A stretch of DNA of 64,000 bases. It comes from G963664835 sp963664835 (GTDB lineage Bacteria > Chloroflexota > UBA6077 > FW602-bin22 > JBCLEL01). The first letter of the stretch is position 1, and the number at the start of each line of letters is the position of its first letter. Shown one piece after another: positions 8,214 through 16,230 of the stretch. The translations under genes and the position numbers were made by a program. Under the pieces are notes generated by a model, which did no database searches, was not told the DNA's origin, and saw nothing but the letters and a program-made list of their open reading frames with translations. The stretch spans positions 248,001 through 312,000 of the forward strand of contig CAXXUG010000020.1 in NCBI GenBank assembly GCA_963664835.2. Direction: 5' to 3'.

Positions 8214-9603
8214 TGGTCACGCTGAGCACCACTACGAGCCGCCGCCAAGCGCCGAGGAAGCGCTGCGGGACGGTGTCGCGTCACTCAAACCAGGACCGCG
8301 ATTTCGGCCCACGATCATCGTCTTGGCGGTGCTGTCGGTGCTGGGTGTTATAGGAGTCATTATCCGGATTACCGGAGGTTTCGAAGATCGGGCGGCTTGG
8401 GGTTACTATGCTTCGGTATTCGGCTACCTGTTGACTACTGCGATGGGTGCCCCAGTCTTGGTTTTTGCCACCAGGTTGGCCAAAGGGCATTGGGCCCGTC
8501 CGGTGCGGCGGGCGGCCGGGCTCTTGGGTGCAGTTGCCGGCACGGTTGCCGTGATCTGGTTCATGCCCCTGATGTTTACGCTGCCACCATTTGAGGGCCG
8601 GAACAACATCTGGTTCGATTGGCCTCTCAGCGGACGCTGGCTGTCCTCATGGGCGCCGGCGGGATTTGATCTGGTCGCCGTCATCTTGCTGGCAGGGCTC
8701 GCGTGGGCCGCTCTATGGGCGGACTCGATCCCGGACCTTGCCGTTCTGCGAGATCGTTGGGCATCTGGACCGGGGGCGTTGGTCACGCGGTTGGCCCGCG
8801 GGTGGGTCGGAACGACAAACCAGTGGTTCATGATCACAAGTTTTCTGATAGTTTTGGGCGCTTTCTACATCATGTTCTGGATATTCCTGCAAATGATGAT
8901 CAGCGCCGACTTCTCGATGAGCCTGGTCCCCGGTTGGCGCAGCGCGATCTATCCCGCTTATCATGCGCTCAGCGGTCTGCAGGGAACAGTGGCGATCTGC
9001 CTGGTCGTGTTTTATCTGTTGCGCAGATTTGGCGGTCTTGAGCGTTATCTGGGTGTGGACCAATTCTGGGGTCCATCCAAGCTGCTGCTGGCAACTACAA
9101 TTCTCATGTTCTACTTCACTTTTTCCGACTTTCATACCTTCTGGTATGGGCGTATGCCAAACGAGCAGGCGATTCTCCACCAGATTTACACTGGGCCTAA
9201 CCAGTGGTTCTTCTACATAGCGTTTACCCTCTGTTTCCCGGCGACGTTCCTGCTCATAATCTGGAATCCGATCCGAAAGAGCGTCCTGGGACCGCCGCTG
9301 GTTTCCCTGCTTCCATTGGTTGGACTGTTCTTCGACAGGATCAGGTTGTACGCTGGACCATATGCAGTACCCGATCCGAAGGGGCATGAGCTTCATTTGG
9401 ACAATATCGGAGTCATAGGGCCACCAGATGTCGCGGACGTGTTCATAATCGTCGGTGGGTTTGCGCTGGTGGCGCTGCTCTTTGTTGTGATGATGAGGTT
9501 CATTCCGATCATCTCGATCTGGGATGTCAGGGAGGGTACTCTCTTGCACCAAGAGGCTACGCTTGTCCGGCTACGGGCGCCGGCCATCGCAAAGCCAAGA
9601 TAG
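8206..9603 (+). CDS. NrfD-type integral membrane subunit, ActF-like
   Basis: 465 residues. A hydrophilic N-terminus of about 40 residues (GHAEHHYEPPPSAEEA) is followed by roughly ten transmembrane helices of the NrfD/PsrC family. Features include SADFSMSLVPGW between helices, shared with the next gene (SFDFSMALVPVW), showing that the two are paralogues. ACIII contains two such subunits, ActC and ActF, which anchor the complex and form the quinol site and possible proton paths. I assign this one as ActF-like because the following gene matches ActC better. It overlaps ActB2 by eight bases. Confidence 0.75.
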   Translation: MASGHAEHHYEPPPSAEEALRDGVASLKPGPRFRPTIIVLAVLSVLGVIGVIIRITGGFEDRAAWGYYASVFGYLLTTAMGAPVLVFATRLAKGHWARPVRRAAGLLGAVAGTVAVIWFMPLMFTLPPFEGRNNIWFDWPLSGRWLSSWAPAGFDLVAVILLAGLAWAALWADSIPDLAVLRDRWASGPGALVTRLARGWVGTTNQWFMITSFLIVLGAFYIMFWIFLQMMISADFSMSLVPGWRSAIYPAYHALSGLQGTVAICLVVFYLLRRFGGLERYLGVDQFWGPSKLLLATTILMFYFTFSDFHTFWYGRMPNEQAILHQIYTGPNQWFFYIAFTLCFPATFLLIIWNPIRKSVLGPPLVSLLPLVGLFFDRIRLYAGPYAVPDPKGHELHLDNIGVIGPPDVADVFIIVGGFALVALLFVVMMRFIPIISIWDVREGTLLHQEATLVRLRAPAIAKPR

Positions 9604-9625
9604 TCCAAGGGGTGTTTACTAAGTA

Positions 9626-10993
9626 ATGCAAGACCGTAAAGTTCTCACCGACACAAAGATCAACCGTGACCTGTTGGACTTTGTTCTGGTAACCCCGTTC
9701 TGGTTCTGGGTGACGTTACTTTTCCTGATCATGGTGTTGGCCGTAGCCGCATACGCATTCTCCATGATCGTCAACTTCGGTCTAGGCTTAACCGGGTTGA
9801 ATCGGCCGGTCCAGTGGGGATTTCTGATTACCAACTTCGTTTTCTGGGTTGGAATCAGTCACGCCGGCGTGATGATCTCCGCGATCTTGCGGCTTACCCA
9901 GGCCGAATGGCGCAGGCCAGTCACCCGAGCGGCCGAAGTCTTGACGGTGTTTGCCCTGGCAACCGCGGCTTTGCATCCGGTCCTACATGCCGGCCGGCCG
10001 TGGCGAGTGTATTTCGAGTTCCCCTACGACTTCATGCGCGGCGTATGGCCGCAGGTCAAGTCGGCGCTGGTGTGGGATCCTTCCGCGATCTTCACCTATC
10101 TCTCCAGCAGCGCGATGTTTGTCTACATTGCCCTTCTGCCGGACCTGGCGGTCGCTCGAGACCGCAGTACTGGTTGGAAGCATACGCTGTATTCGATGTT
10201 GTCCCTGGGATTCCGAGGGACCTCTCGCCAATGGCGTTTGCAGTTGATAGCCGGCATACTGCTGTCGGCGTTGATCCTGCCGGTTTTCGTCTCGGTACAC
10301 AGCATAGTTTCGTTCGACTTTTCGATGGCGCTGGTGCCTGTCTGGCACTCGACTGTATTCCCACCCTATTTCGTCATCGGGGCGGTTCACTCCGGAGTCT
10401 CGGCAGTGGCGACCTTGATGGCGATACTGCGCTGGGTCTTCAAACTTGAAGACTACATCACCCCGGACCACTTCGATGCTCTCGGCCGGCTACTGCTGGT
10501 AGTCTCGACCGTGTGGTTCTACTTCTTCATACTCGAGTTTGTCTACGGGATATATATGAGGGAAAGCGTAGAGTTGGAGGTCAACAATCTTCGCGTCTTC
10601 GTCTGGCCATTCAACCTGATGTCGGTGGTCTTCCTGTTGACCGGGTACTTCATTCCCGTGACCTTGTGGCTGTTCAAGCGGGTTAGACGAAACATCGTCT
10701 GGATGTTCTGGACATCATTGTTGGTGAATGTGGGAATGTGGCTGGAGAGATTCCTGATCATCATACCGGGGCTGGCGCTGAAACAGCCGCTTACCTTCTC
10801 GTGGGGCGAGTACTTCCCCCAGCCGGTGGAGTTCGCAATAGTCATAGGGTCCTTTGCGTTGGTTACCGCCGGCGTGTTCCTGTTCTCGAAGTTCTTCCCG
10901 ATAATCCCGGCCTTTGACATCAAGGAAGGCCAGATACTTAAAGCCCAGATAAAAGTTGGCCGCCGCGACGTGCCGGCCCTTATCCACGAATGA
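9626..10993 (+). CDS. actC: ActC, NrfD-type quinol-oxidising membrane subunit of ACIII
   Basis: 455 residues with about ten transmembrane helices. Motifs NRPVQWGFLITNFVFWVG, SHAGVMISAILRLTQ and LHPVLHAGRPWRVYF are characteristic of ActC in ACIII operons. The NrfD family binds quinol near the periplasmic face next to the iron-sulfur subunit. ATG start, 22 bp after the ActF-like gene, with ActD 15 bp downstream. The C-terminal tail (FDIKEGQILKAQIKVG) is hydrophilic. Confidence 0.85.
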   Translation: MQDRKVLTDTKINRDLLDFVLVTPFWFWVTLLFLIMVLAVAAYAFSMIVNFGLGLTGLNRPVQWGFLITNFVFWVGISHAGVMISAILRLTQAEWRRPVTRAAEVLTVFALATAALHPVLHAGRPWRVYFEFPYDFMRGVWPQVKSALVWDPSAIFTYLSSSAMFVYIALLPDLAVARDRSTGWKHTLYSMLSLGFRGTSRQWRLQLIAGILLSALILPVFVSVHSIVSFDFSMALVPVWHSTVFPPYFVIGAVHSGVSAVATLMAILRWVFKLEDYITPDHFDALGRLLLVVSTVWFYFFILEFVYGIYMRESVELEVNNLRVFVWPFNLMSVVFLLTGYFIPVTLWLFKRVRRNIVWMFWTSLLVNVGMWLERFLIIIPGLALKQPLTFSWGEYFPQPVEFAIVIGSFALVTAGVFLFSKFFPIIPAFDIKEGQILKAQIKVGRRDVPALIHE

Positions 10994-11008
10994 GCGAGGT
11001 GTCAGTAG

Positions 11009-11569
11009 ATGGCTGCTGTAAGTAAAACTGGAGTAATGGGCCTGTTCCGCGATGCGGACGGTGCGGCGGATGCGGTCGACCAACTAAATCAGTCGGGATT
11101 CGACCACAGTGACTACGAAGTCTTGACGGGCGTTCCCTACCCGGAAGATTCATTCGGCGAAGGCAAGATCTCCCATCGTCTGTACGCATTTCCGTTTATC
11201 GGCGCCGCCTGCGGATTTGCAGTCGGACTGCTACTCACCGCCGGCACGCAGATTTCGTGGCCGATGGTGACTGGGGGCAAGCCGCTGTTGTCGGTCCCGC
11301 CGATGATCATCATCATGTACGAGGGCACCATGTTGGGTGCGATTCTGTTCACGGTGATCGGGATCATCTGGGAGTCGCGCCTGCCGATTGTCACCAAGAA
11401 ACTCTATGACACTCGGATTTCCGACGGCTGGATCGGTGTCGTAGTACATAACCCAATCGATCGCTTGACCGAGGCTGAACGCACAATGCGCGACGCCGGG
11501 GCCGAGGAAATCGTAGTAGATAGCCCGGAAGCTTCCGACAAACACAAGGTTGGCTGGGTCGAGGAGTGA
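11009..11569 (+). CDS. actD: ActD, DUF3341-type membrane subunit of ACIII
   Basis: 186 residues. A small N-terminal alpha/beta domain (VMGLFRDADGAADAVDQLNQ) is followed by two close membrane helices (about residues 55-75 and 95-120) and a short hydrophilic C-terminus ending in a ferredoxin-like half (VHNPIDRLTEAERTMRDAG). This is the DUF3341 arrangement of ActD, a two-helix structural subunit. ATG start; the stop lies just before the ActE start, with its GAGGAG shared as the ribosome site for ActE. Confidence 0.85.
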   Translation: MAAVSKTGVMGLFRDADGAADAVDQLNQSGFDHSDYEVLTGVPYPEDSFGEGKISHRLYAFPFIGAACGFAVGLLLTAGTQISWPMVTGGKPLLSVPPMIIIMYEGTMLGAILFTVIGIIWESRLPIVTKKLYDTRISDGWIGVVVHNPIDRLTEAERTMRDAGAEEIVVDSPEASDKHKVGWVEE

Positions 11570-11573
11570 CCGG

Positions 11574-12116
11574 GTGAATCTCAGCGGTTTTGCGCTCACC
11601 GGGTGGTGCCGGCGGCTTGCGATCTGCGCTATCAGCCTGATTGTATTCGCGGTGGCCGGCTGCTCGACCGGGGCGTATCCATTGGACATACTGCACGAGA
11701 TGCATTACCAGCACTCGTTCCGCACTCTCGAGCCTCCGATCATTATGCCGCCGGAAGGCTCGGTGCCTACGGTTGGCCGAGCCCCACAATATACCGAGGA
11801 GCAGGCTGCCGAATTGGAGAATCCGGTTCCGGCAACCACCGAGAACCTCGAACGGGCCAGCGTGGTATACCAATTGAACTGCGTTGCTTGTCACGGGCCG
11901 GAAGGACAGGGTAATGGCATTATCGCCAGCTACTTCGAGCGGGCAGAGGCCACGGTGCCGGCGGACTATACGACTGAGGACATTCGTGGTCGAACCGACG
12001 GGCAACTGTACTACGCGATAACTAGCGGAATCGGCCTGATGCCGCGATTCGGACCTCTTCTGAACGAAGAAGACCGCTGGCTGCTAGTTCACCACATACG
12101 CGAGTTGCAGAAGTAG
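11574..12116 (+). CDS. actE: ActE, monoheme cytochrome c lipoprotein of ACIII
   Basis: 180 residues from GTG 11574, chosen because GAGGAG (11561-11566) lies seven bases upstream. A signal with lipobox FAVAGC puts the lipid-anchored Cys at residue 30. The heme site is CVACHGPEGQGNG and a likely axial Met is in GLMPRFGPLL. This matches ActE, the mobile-type cytochrome docking on ACIII. It is the last gene of the operon in this direction; a small minus-strand gene faces it. Confidence 0.85.
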   Translation: MNLSGFALTGWCRRLAICAISLIVFAVAGCSTGAYPLDILHEMHYQHSFRTLEPPIIMPPEGSVPTVGRAPQYTEEQAAELENPVPATTENLERASVVYQLNCVACHGPEGQGNGIIASYFERAEATVPADYTTEDIRGRTDGQLYYAITSGIGLMPRFGPLLNEEDRWLLVHHIRELQK

Positions 12117-12132
12117 CGGCGACTTCCGCAGA

Positions 12133-12324
12133 CTAGAGCGGTATCGACATCGAAACGATGATGGCGTATGCCAGGGCCCCAAGCATCAGTATTGTCAGAA
12201 GAGCGAACCAACCATAGACCACCGGCGCAGGTGAATTGCGTGCGATGTGGGTCGAGCCCCATAGAACAGGCACGCCTACCAATACGCCCAGCGCGAGAAC
12301 AACCAGGATTATGCCGGCGGTCAA
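12133..12324 (-). CDS. Small two-helix membrane protein, unknown function
   Basis: 63 residues made of two hydrophobic helices, IILVVLALGVLVGVPVLWG and YGWFALLTILMLGALAYAI, joined by a short polar loop. It starts at TTG 12324 with CGGAG about ten bases upstream, and converges on actE with a 16-bp gap. I do not recognise a family. The strongly amphipathic composition favours a real gene over chance, but the length is small. Confidence 0.45.
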   Translation of the reverse strand: MTAGIILVVLALGVLVGVPVLWGSTHIARNSPAPVVYGWFALLTILMLGALAYAIIVSMSIPL

Positions 12325-12559
12325 CTTGTGACTTGCTCCGAGTGAAGGCTGTGGTTGTAGGGGTCAAGTTCGGAAACGATAGGATCCATAGCCGATATTC
12401 TAAATGGTACCGCGTTTCTTCCGATATCTGCATTTCCGGTCAGGCTGGTAGACTTGCCTAGAATGGCCGAAGGCCTTGGTAAGGGCGCATAAGAGGACGA
12501 AAATGTTGGGACGCCGGGCGAACAATGCGCGCGAAGTCGCCGATCCTCAAGCCGGGAAT

Positions 12560-12800
12560 AGGTCACAGCGCCACAACCCCCTCCCAGCCCCTCTGGATTC
12601 CCGTCCGCCACAGGCGGATACAGGGTACGCTTCTTGCGGGAATCACCATGGCCTTGTGAAGCCCGCATAAGAGAATGAAAATGGTGGGACTCCAGTTATA
12701 AGAAGTTAGGGAATCCATTCTATTTTCATACCAATCACCCATCCCGGCTTGCGCCGGCACACCAAGAAATGAAAACTTGAGTGCACTGGTTGTTGGAAGA
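12560..12800 (+). repeat. Dispersed repeat copy abutting the IS110 element
   Basis: A degenerate module B hairpin ('ctctggattcccgtccgcc') sits at about 12587-12660. A good module A at 12722-12775 carries 'attttcataccaatcaccc', the hairpin CCCGGCTTGCGCCGG and 'caccaagaaatgaaaa'. The next bases (gagtgcactggttg) match the sequence following module A at 29130, so the repeat continues to about 12800 and is then interrupted by the IS element. The stretch 12370-12560 shows nothing else. Confidence 0.65.
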
Positions 12801-12841
12801 GTTCGGGAGTCATTGGCGCTTCGAGCTCGGGTACCAATCTG

Positions 12842-12891
12842 ACTCTGGCGACCCGTCTAGTACACCTAGTTGTCGCCACTCCGCCAAGAGT
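12842..12891 (+). ncRNA. Candidate bridge RNA core of IS110 copy A
   Basis: The non-coding segment upstream of the transposase folds as nested stems. The outer stem is ACTCT (12842-12846) with AGAGT (12887-12891), the middle GGCGAC (12847-12852) with GTCGCC (12872-12877), and the inner CTAG (12857-12860) with CTAG (12866-12869) closing a TACAC loop. Elements of this family are known to encode a structured bridge RNA next to the transposase gene that pairs with target and donor DNA. The exact ends and guide loops are not determined here. Confidence 0.45.
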
Positions 12892-12968
12892 GAGCACGCG
12901 TACCAACTTTACTCGTTTTGGGGTCGCCCCCAACCGGTAGACCATTTTCGAGAAGAGAGGAGATAGGT

Positions 12969-14192
12969 ATGACTTCGGTAATTGAACGATTTCGTGAACG
13001 CTGCTGTGGCCTGGATGTCCACAAGAAGTCGGTCACTGCCTGTGTGATAACCCCGGACGATCGGCAGATTCGGACGTTCGGGACCACTTACGGAGAGCTT
13101 CTGACTCTGGGTGATTGGTTGACTGAGATGCGGGTCACCACTGTGGGGATGGAGAGCACCGGCGTGTACTGGAAGCCGATCTACAATCTGTTGGAGGAAG
13201 AGTTCGAGTTGGTGGTGGCAAACGCGCGCCAGATCAAGGCCGTCCCCGGTCGTAAGACGGACGTGAGAGACTCTGAATGGATTGCGGAGCTACTCAGGCA
13301 CGGCCTGTTGAAGCCAAGTTTCATCCCCGATCGACCTCAGCGTGAGCTGCGAGAGTTAGTTCGCTACCGACGCAGAGTGGTCCAGAATAAGGCTCAGATC
13401 GCCAGCCAGATGCACAAGGTCCTGGAAGGAGGCAACATCAAGTTGGCCTCGGTCGCTACAGACATTCTCGGGGTCTCTGGGCGTGAGATGCTCAGAGCCT
13501 TGATTGCTGGTGAGCAGGACCCCAACGTCCTTGCCGAGTTGGCCAGAGGGTTGCTGAGGAAGAAGCTGGAGGAGTTGCGTTGGGCCCTGCGTGGAACTAT
13601 GGGTCACCACCAGCGATTTATGCTTGGAGTCCTGCTGCAGTCTCTGGAGATGTGCGAAACGCAGATTGCGCATCTCGACAAGGAGGTCGCCCGTAGGTTT
13701 GCCCCTTTAGAGGACACGATCAATCGCCTTGATGCCATCCCCGGAGTCGGTCGCCGTGCTGCTGAGGACATCATCGCCGAGATAGGTACTGACATGTCGA
13801 GATTCCCTTCGGCAAAACACCTTGCCTCTTGGGCCAAGATCAGTCCCGGCAACTACCAATCCGCCGGCAAGCGCAAGAGCGGGTTCACCGGCCGGGGCAG
13901 CCCTTGGCTCAGCGCGATCCTGACAGAAGTTGCACAGTCCGCTGCACGAACCAAGCACACCTATCTCTCAGCTCGATATCGGAGAATCGCCGCTCGCAGG
14001 GGACGCAAGCGCGCCATCACTGCCATTGCCCACACAGTGCTCAAGGTCATCTACCAACTGCTGCGATATGGCACCGACTACGACGACCTGGGTGCCGACT
14101 ACTTCGACCGGAGGGACAAGAGCCACATCGTGCGCAGCAGCGTCAAACGCCTTCAACGTTTAGGATATCGGGTCACCATCGAAGCCGCGTAA
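12969..14192 (+). CDS. IS110-family DEDD transposase/recombinase
   Basis: 407 residues. An N-terminal RuvC-like DEDD domain shows GLDVHKKSVTACVI (first Asp near residue 16), GMESTGVYWKPIY and KTDVRDSEWIAELL. The C-terminal Tnp domain shows AIPGVGRRAAEDIIAEIG and SWAKISPGNYQSAGKRKSG with the conserved serine region. Start ATG 12969 is preceded by AGAGGAGATAGGT. The stop codon directly touches dispersed-repeat sequence. It appears intact, so the element may be active. Confidence 0.9.
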   Translation: MTSVIERFRERCCGLDVHKKSVTACVITPDDRQIRTFGTTYGELLTLGDWLTEMRVTTVGMESTGVYWKPIYNLLEEEFELVVANARQIKAVPGRKTDVRDSEWIAELLRHGLLKPSFIPDRPQRELRELVRYRRRVVQNKAQIASQMHKVLEGGNIKLASVATDILGVSGREMLRALIAGEQDPNVLAELARGLLRKKLEELRWALRGTMGHHQRFMLGVLLQSLEMCETQIAHLDKEVARRFAPLEDTINRLDAIPGVGRRAAEDIIAEIGTDMSRFPSAKHLASWAKISPGNYQSAGKRKSGFTGRGSPWLSAILTEVAQSAARTKHTYLSARYRRIAARRGRKRAITAIAHTVLKVIYQLLRYGTDYDDLGADYFDRRDKSHIVRSSVKRLQRLGYRVTIEAA

Positions 14193-14560
14193 GGTCATTT
14201 TCGTACCAATGACGAATTGGGGGGCCGGAATGATGTTTGGGGGGATTGGTGGGTTTGGAAGTCACGGTCCAAGGCGGGTAAAGTCATCCCGGATCGGAGT
14301 CCGGGACATGCTTTCGTACCGATCGCTCATGCCGGCCGGGGCCGGCACGCCAAGGTATGAAAATGGGTGCGCTGGTTGGCGGATATTCTTTGCCGTGGCT
14401 CGGGACCAGGGTTGGTGGTCGGTCTGCCGGGAGCGGGGGACAAGCCCCCGCGCTACATTATTTCGTTCCGCTATCGACCATCGGGATACAAATCTACACG
14501 GTGTGTTCGCGGACGGCCGGCATGATGGTCCAATAGCGGACGCATTTTCGTGCCAATGAG
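14193..14560 (+). repeat. Dispersed repeat copies right of IS110 copy A
   Basis: A truncated module A start (14198-14212, CATTTTCGTACCAATGAC) joins a 'ggggggccggaatga' tail. A full module A follows at 14310-14362 with hairpin GCCGGCCGGGGCCGGC. Then comes module B1 (gagcgggggacaagccccc, 14430-14450) followed by 'gcgctaca', and a terminal CATTTTCGTGCC at about 14540. No gene is seen in 14193-14580. Confidence 0.7.
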
Positions 14561-14583
14561 TTTACTGAATAGGTGATAGGGGT

Positions 14584-15225
14584 ATGGATGCCCGAGTCGA
14601 GAACGTGTTGCGCGAGTTGGCCGCTCGGACGCAGAGCGAGACCGAGGAGATAAATCAGCTCCTGCGGAGCCCGACCCCAAGTTTCGAGGATGAGCTGCGC
14701 CGCTCCGAGATGGGGCTCGGAAAGTACTCACTTGGCATCGGAGCAGAGACAGGCCAATTCCTGCGCGTTCTAGTTCTGAGCATAGGCGCGAAGAACGTTG
14801 TGGAGATTGGTACCGCCTACGGCTACTCAACGCTGTGGCTAGCGGACGCCGCTCGTTTCAATGGCGGCGTGGTTACTACATTCGAGTTCAGTTCCGAGCG
14901 AGCCGCTGCGGCGCGCCTTAACTTTGCGAAGGCCGGGCTGGACGATCATGTAGATTGTCTGAACGCGAACGCGTTGACGGGCATCACCGAGGTCCCCGGC
15001 GAGATTGACTTTGTGTTCATGGATGGATTGAAGGAAGAGTATATCCAAGTCTTCGATCTGGCATTTCCCAAGTTGCGCCGGGGCGGGCTGTTCGTCGCGG
15101 ACAATGTGATCTTCCCCTACGAAGAAGAGTTGGAGCCATTCGTCAGGCACGTCCAGTCCCACCCTGGAGCAACCAGCGTCACCGTTCCGATCGGGTATGG
15201 CGTGGAGCTGACGGTAAAGCAGTAG
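14584..15225 (+). CDS. O-methyltransferase family 3 (catechol-O-methyltransferase-like)
   Basis: 213 residues. Motif I reads VVEIGTAYGYSTLWLADAA, the strand-2 acidic residue is in TTFEFSSERAAAARLN, and the metal/substrate region is DFVFMDGLKEEYIQVFDLAFPKLRRGGLFVADNV with the D-x6-DN pattern of cation-dependent O-methyltransferases. Enzymes of this group methylate catechol-like hydroxyls; the substrate here is unknown. ATG start after GATAGGGGT. It converges with the IolE-like gene with a seven-base gap. Confidence 0.8.
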   Translation: MDARVENVLRELAARTQSETEEINQLLRSPTPSFEDELRRSEMGLGKYSLGIGAETGQFLRVLVLSIGAKNVVEIGTAYGYSTLWLADAARFNGGVVTTFEFSSERAAAARLNFAKAGLDDHVDCLNANALTGITEVPGEIDFVFMDGLKEEYIQVFDLAFPKLRRGGLFVADNVIFPYEEELEPFVRHVQSHPGATSVTVPIGYGVELTVKQ

Positions 15226-15232
15226 CCGGCCG

Positions 15233-16111
15233 CTAGCCGGCCGCTGCCGACTCGAGAAACTCGCGGCTTGCGATTGAGTCCTGCAACGGATCGGCGGCTG
15301 CGTCTTGCTCTACGACAATCCAGCCCCGGTACTTGGCCTCGTTCAATGCGCCGACTACTCGTGTGAGGTCGACGGTACCTTTCCCCAGCGCAGCGAAGAC
15401 GCCTCGCCTGGTCATCTCCATAAAGTCGAGTCCCTCAGCTTTGGACCGCTCTAGAAGTGGGCCATCGACATCTTTGATGTGTACATGGGATATCCGGTCG
15501 GCATAGTCGACGAAAGCCGCGACCGGATCGTCGCCGGCAAAGGCGATATGTCCAGTGTCCGGGCAGAAGCCGATCAAGGATGGGTCCACCGCGGAGAGAA
15601 CCCTTTCAAACTCGTAGCGAGTCTCGATGAGCGTGCCCGCGTGCGGGTGATACGTTGACTGGACCCCAACCTCCGTCAGTTTTTCGCCGGCAAGGTTCAG
15701 GCCCAACACCATGGCCTGGTGCTCGCTCTCGGACATCGCGTCCGCCGGCGTTACCCGGCCGGCGATTTCGCTCCGGTGCGGCCTGATCGGATCACACAAG
15801 ATGACCGTATCGCCACCCAATCCTTTAACTTGCCTGCCCAGTTCCACCACGCGCGCTATCTCGGTTTCGTGTTTCGCTCTGTCTATCAGGTCGGCGAAGG
15901 AAAACGATCCTACCAATGAAACTCCGCGCTCGATGAGATTGCGCTGGACGACGGCCGGATCATCCTTTGGCTTCAACGCCCACTCGATTGCGTTGTAGCC
16001 GGCAGATACAATCCCGCCTAGCATTTCGTCGATCGTGGGTGGTGTTATCCAATAATAGGCAGGTTCGTTACCCCAGGTGACGCTTCCGATGCCGATCCGC
16101 CACGATGTCAT
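15233..16111 (-). CDS. Sugar phosphate isomerase/epimerase, IolE-like TIM barrel
   Basis: 292 residues of the xylose-isomerase-like TIM-barrel (AP endonuclease 2) superfamily. Motifs: GIGSVTWGNEPAYYW at the N-terminus, STYHPHAGTLIET, GFCPDTGHIAFAGDDP and ISHVHIKDVDG, which supply the metal-binding His/Glu/Asp set, and a late VVEQD. The closest functional group is inosose dehydratase (IolE) and related myo-inositol enzymes, but no other inositol genes are near, so the substrate stays open. AGGAGG precedes the ATG. Confidence 0.75.
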   Translation of the reverse strand: MTSWRIGIGSVTWGNEPAYYWITPPTIDEMLGGIVSAGYNAIEWALKPKDDPAVVQRNLIERGVSLVGSFSFADLIDRAKHETEIARVVELGRQVKGLGGDTVILCDPIRPHRSEIAGRVTPADAMSESEHQAMVLGLNLAGEKLTEVGVQSTYHPHAGTLIETRYEFERVLSAVDPSLIGFCPDTGHIAFAGDDPVAAFVDYADRISHVHIKDVDGPLLERSKAEGLDFMEMTRRGVFAALGKGTVDLTRVVGALNEAKYRGWIVVEQDAAADPLQDSIASREFLESAAAG

Positions 16112-16230
16112 TTTCGATCCTCCTTGGTATACCTCGGTTGAGCTAGTGTGGGTCTTCGAAGAGCGGGCTGATAACGCATCGCCAGACAGGGCTATTCATC
16201 GGCCCCAGCGTCCGGCCTTGTCGTGCGGGC

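Larger units (their letters stand above)
12805..14195 (+). mobile_element. IS110-family insertion sequence (copy A)
   Basis: It comprises a non-coding 5' region of about 165 bp and one transposase gene. The left boundary is inferred from where repeat similarity stops (about 12800). The right boundary is at the transposase stop, because the bases just after it (GGTCATTTTCGTACC) are again dispersed-repeat sequence. No terminal inverted repeats are obvious, as usual for this family. Confidence 0.6.

Noticed and set aside
8713..9552. 279-codon antisense frame inside the ActF-like gene
   Set aside because: It is fully covered by a strongly conserved membrane protein on the other strand; the hydrophilic translation is its codon shadow.
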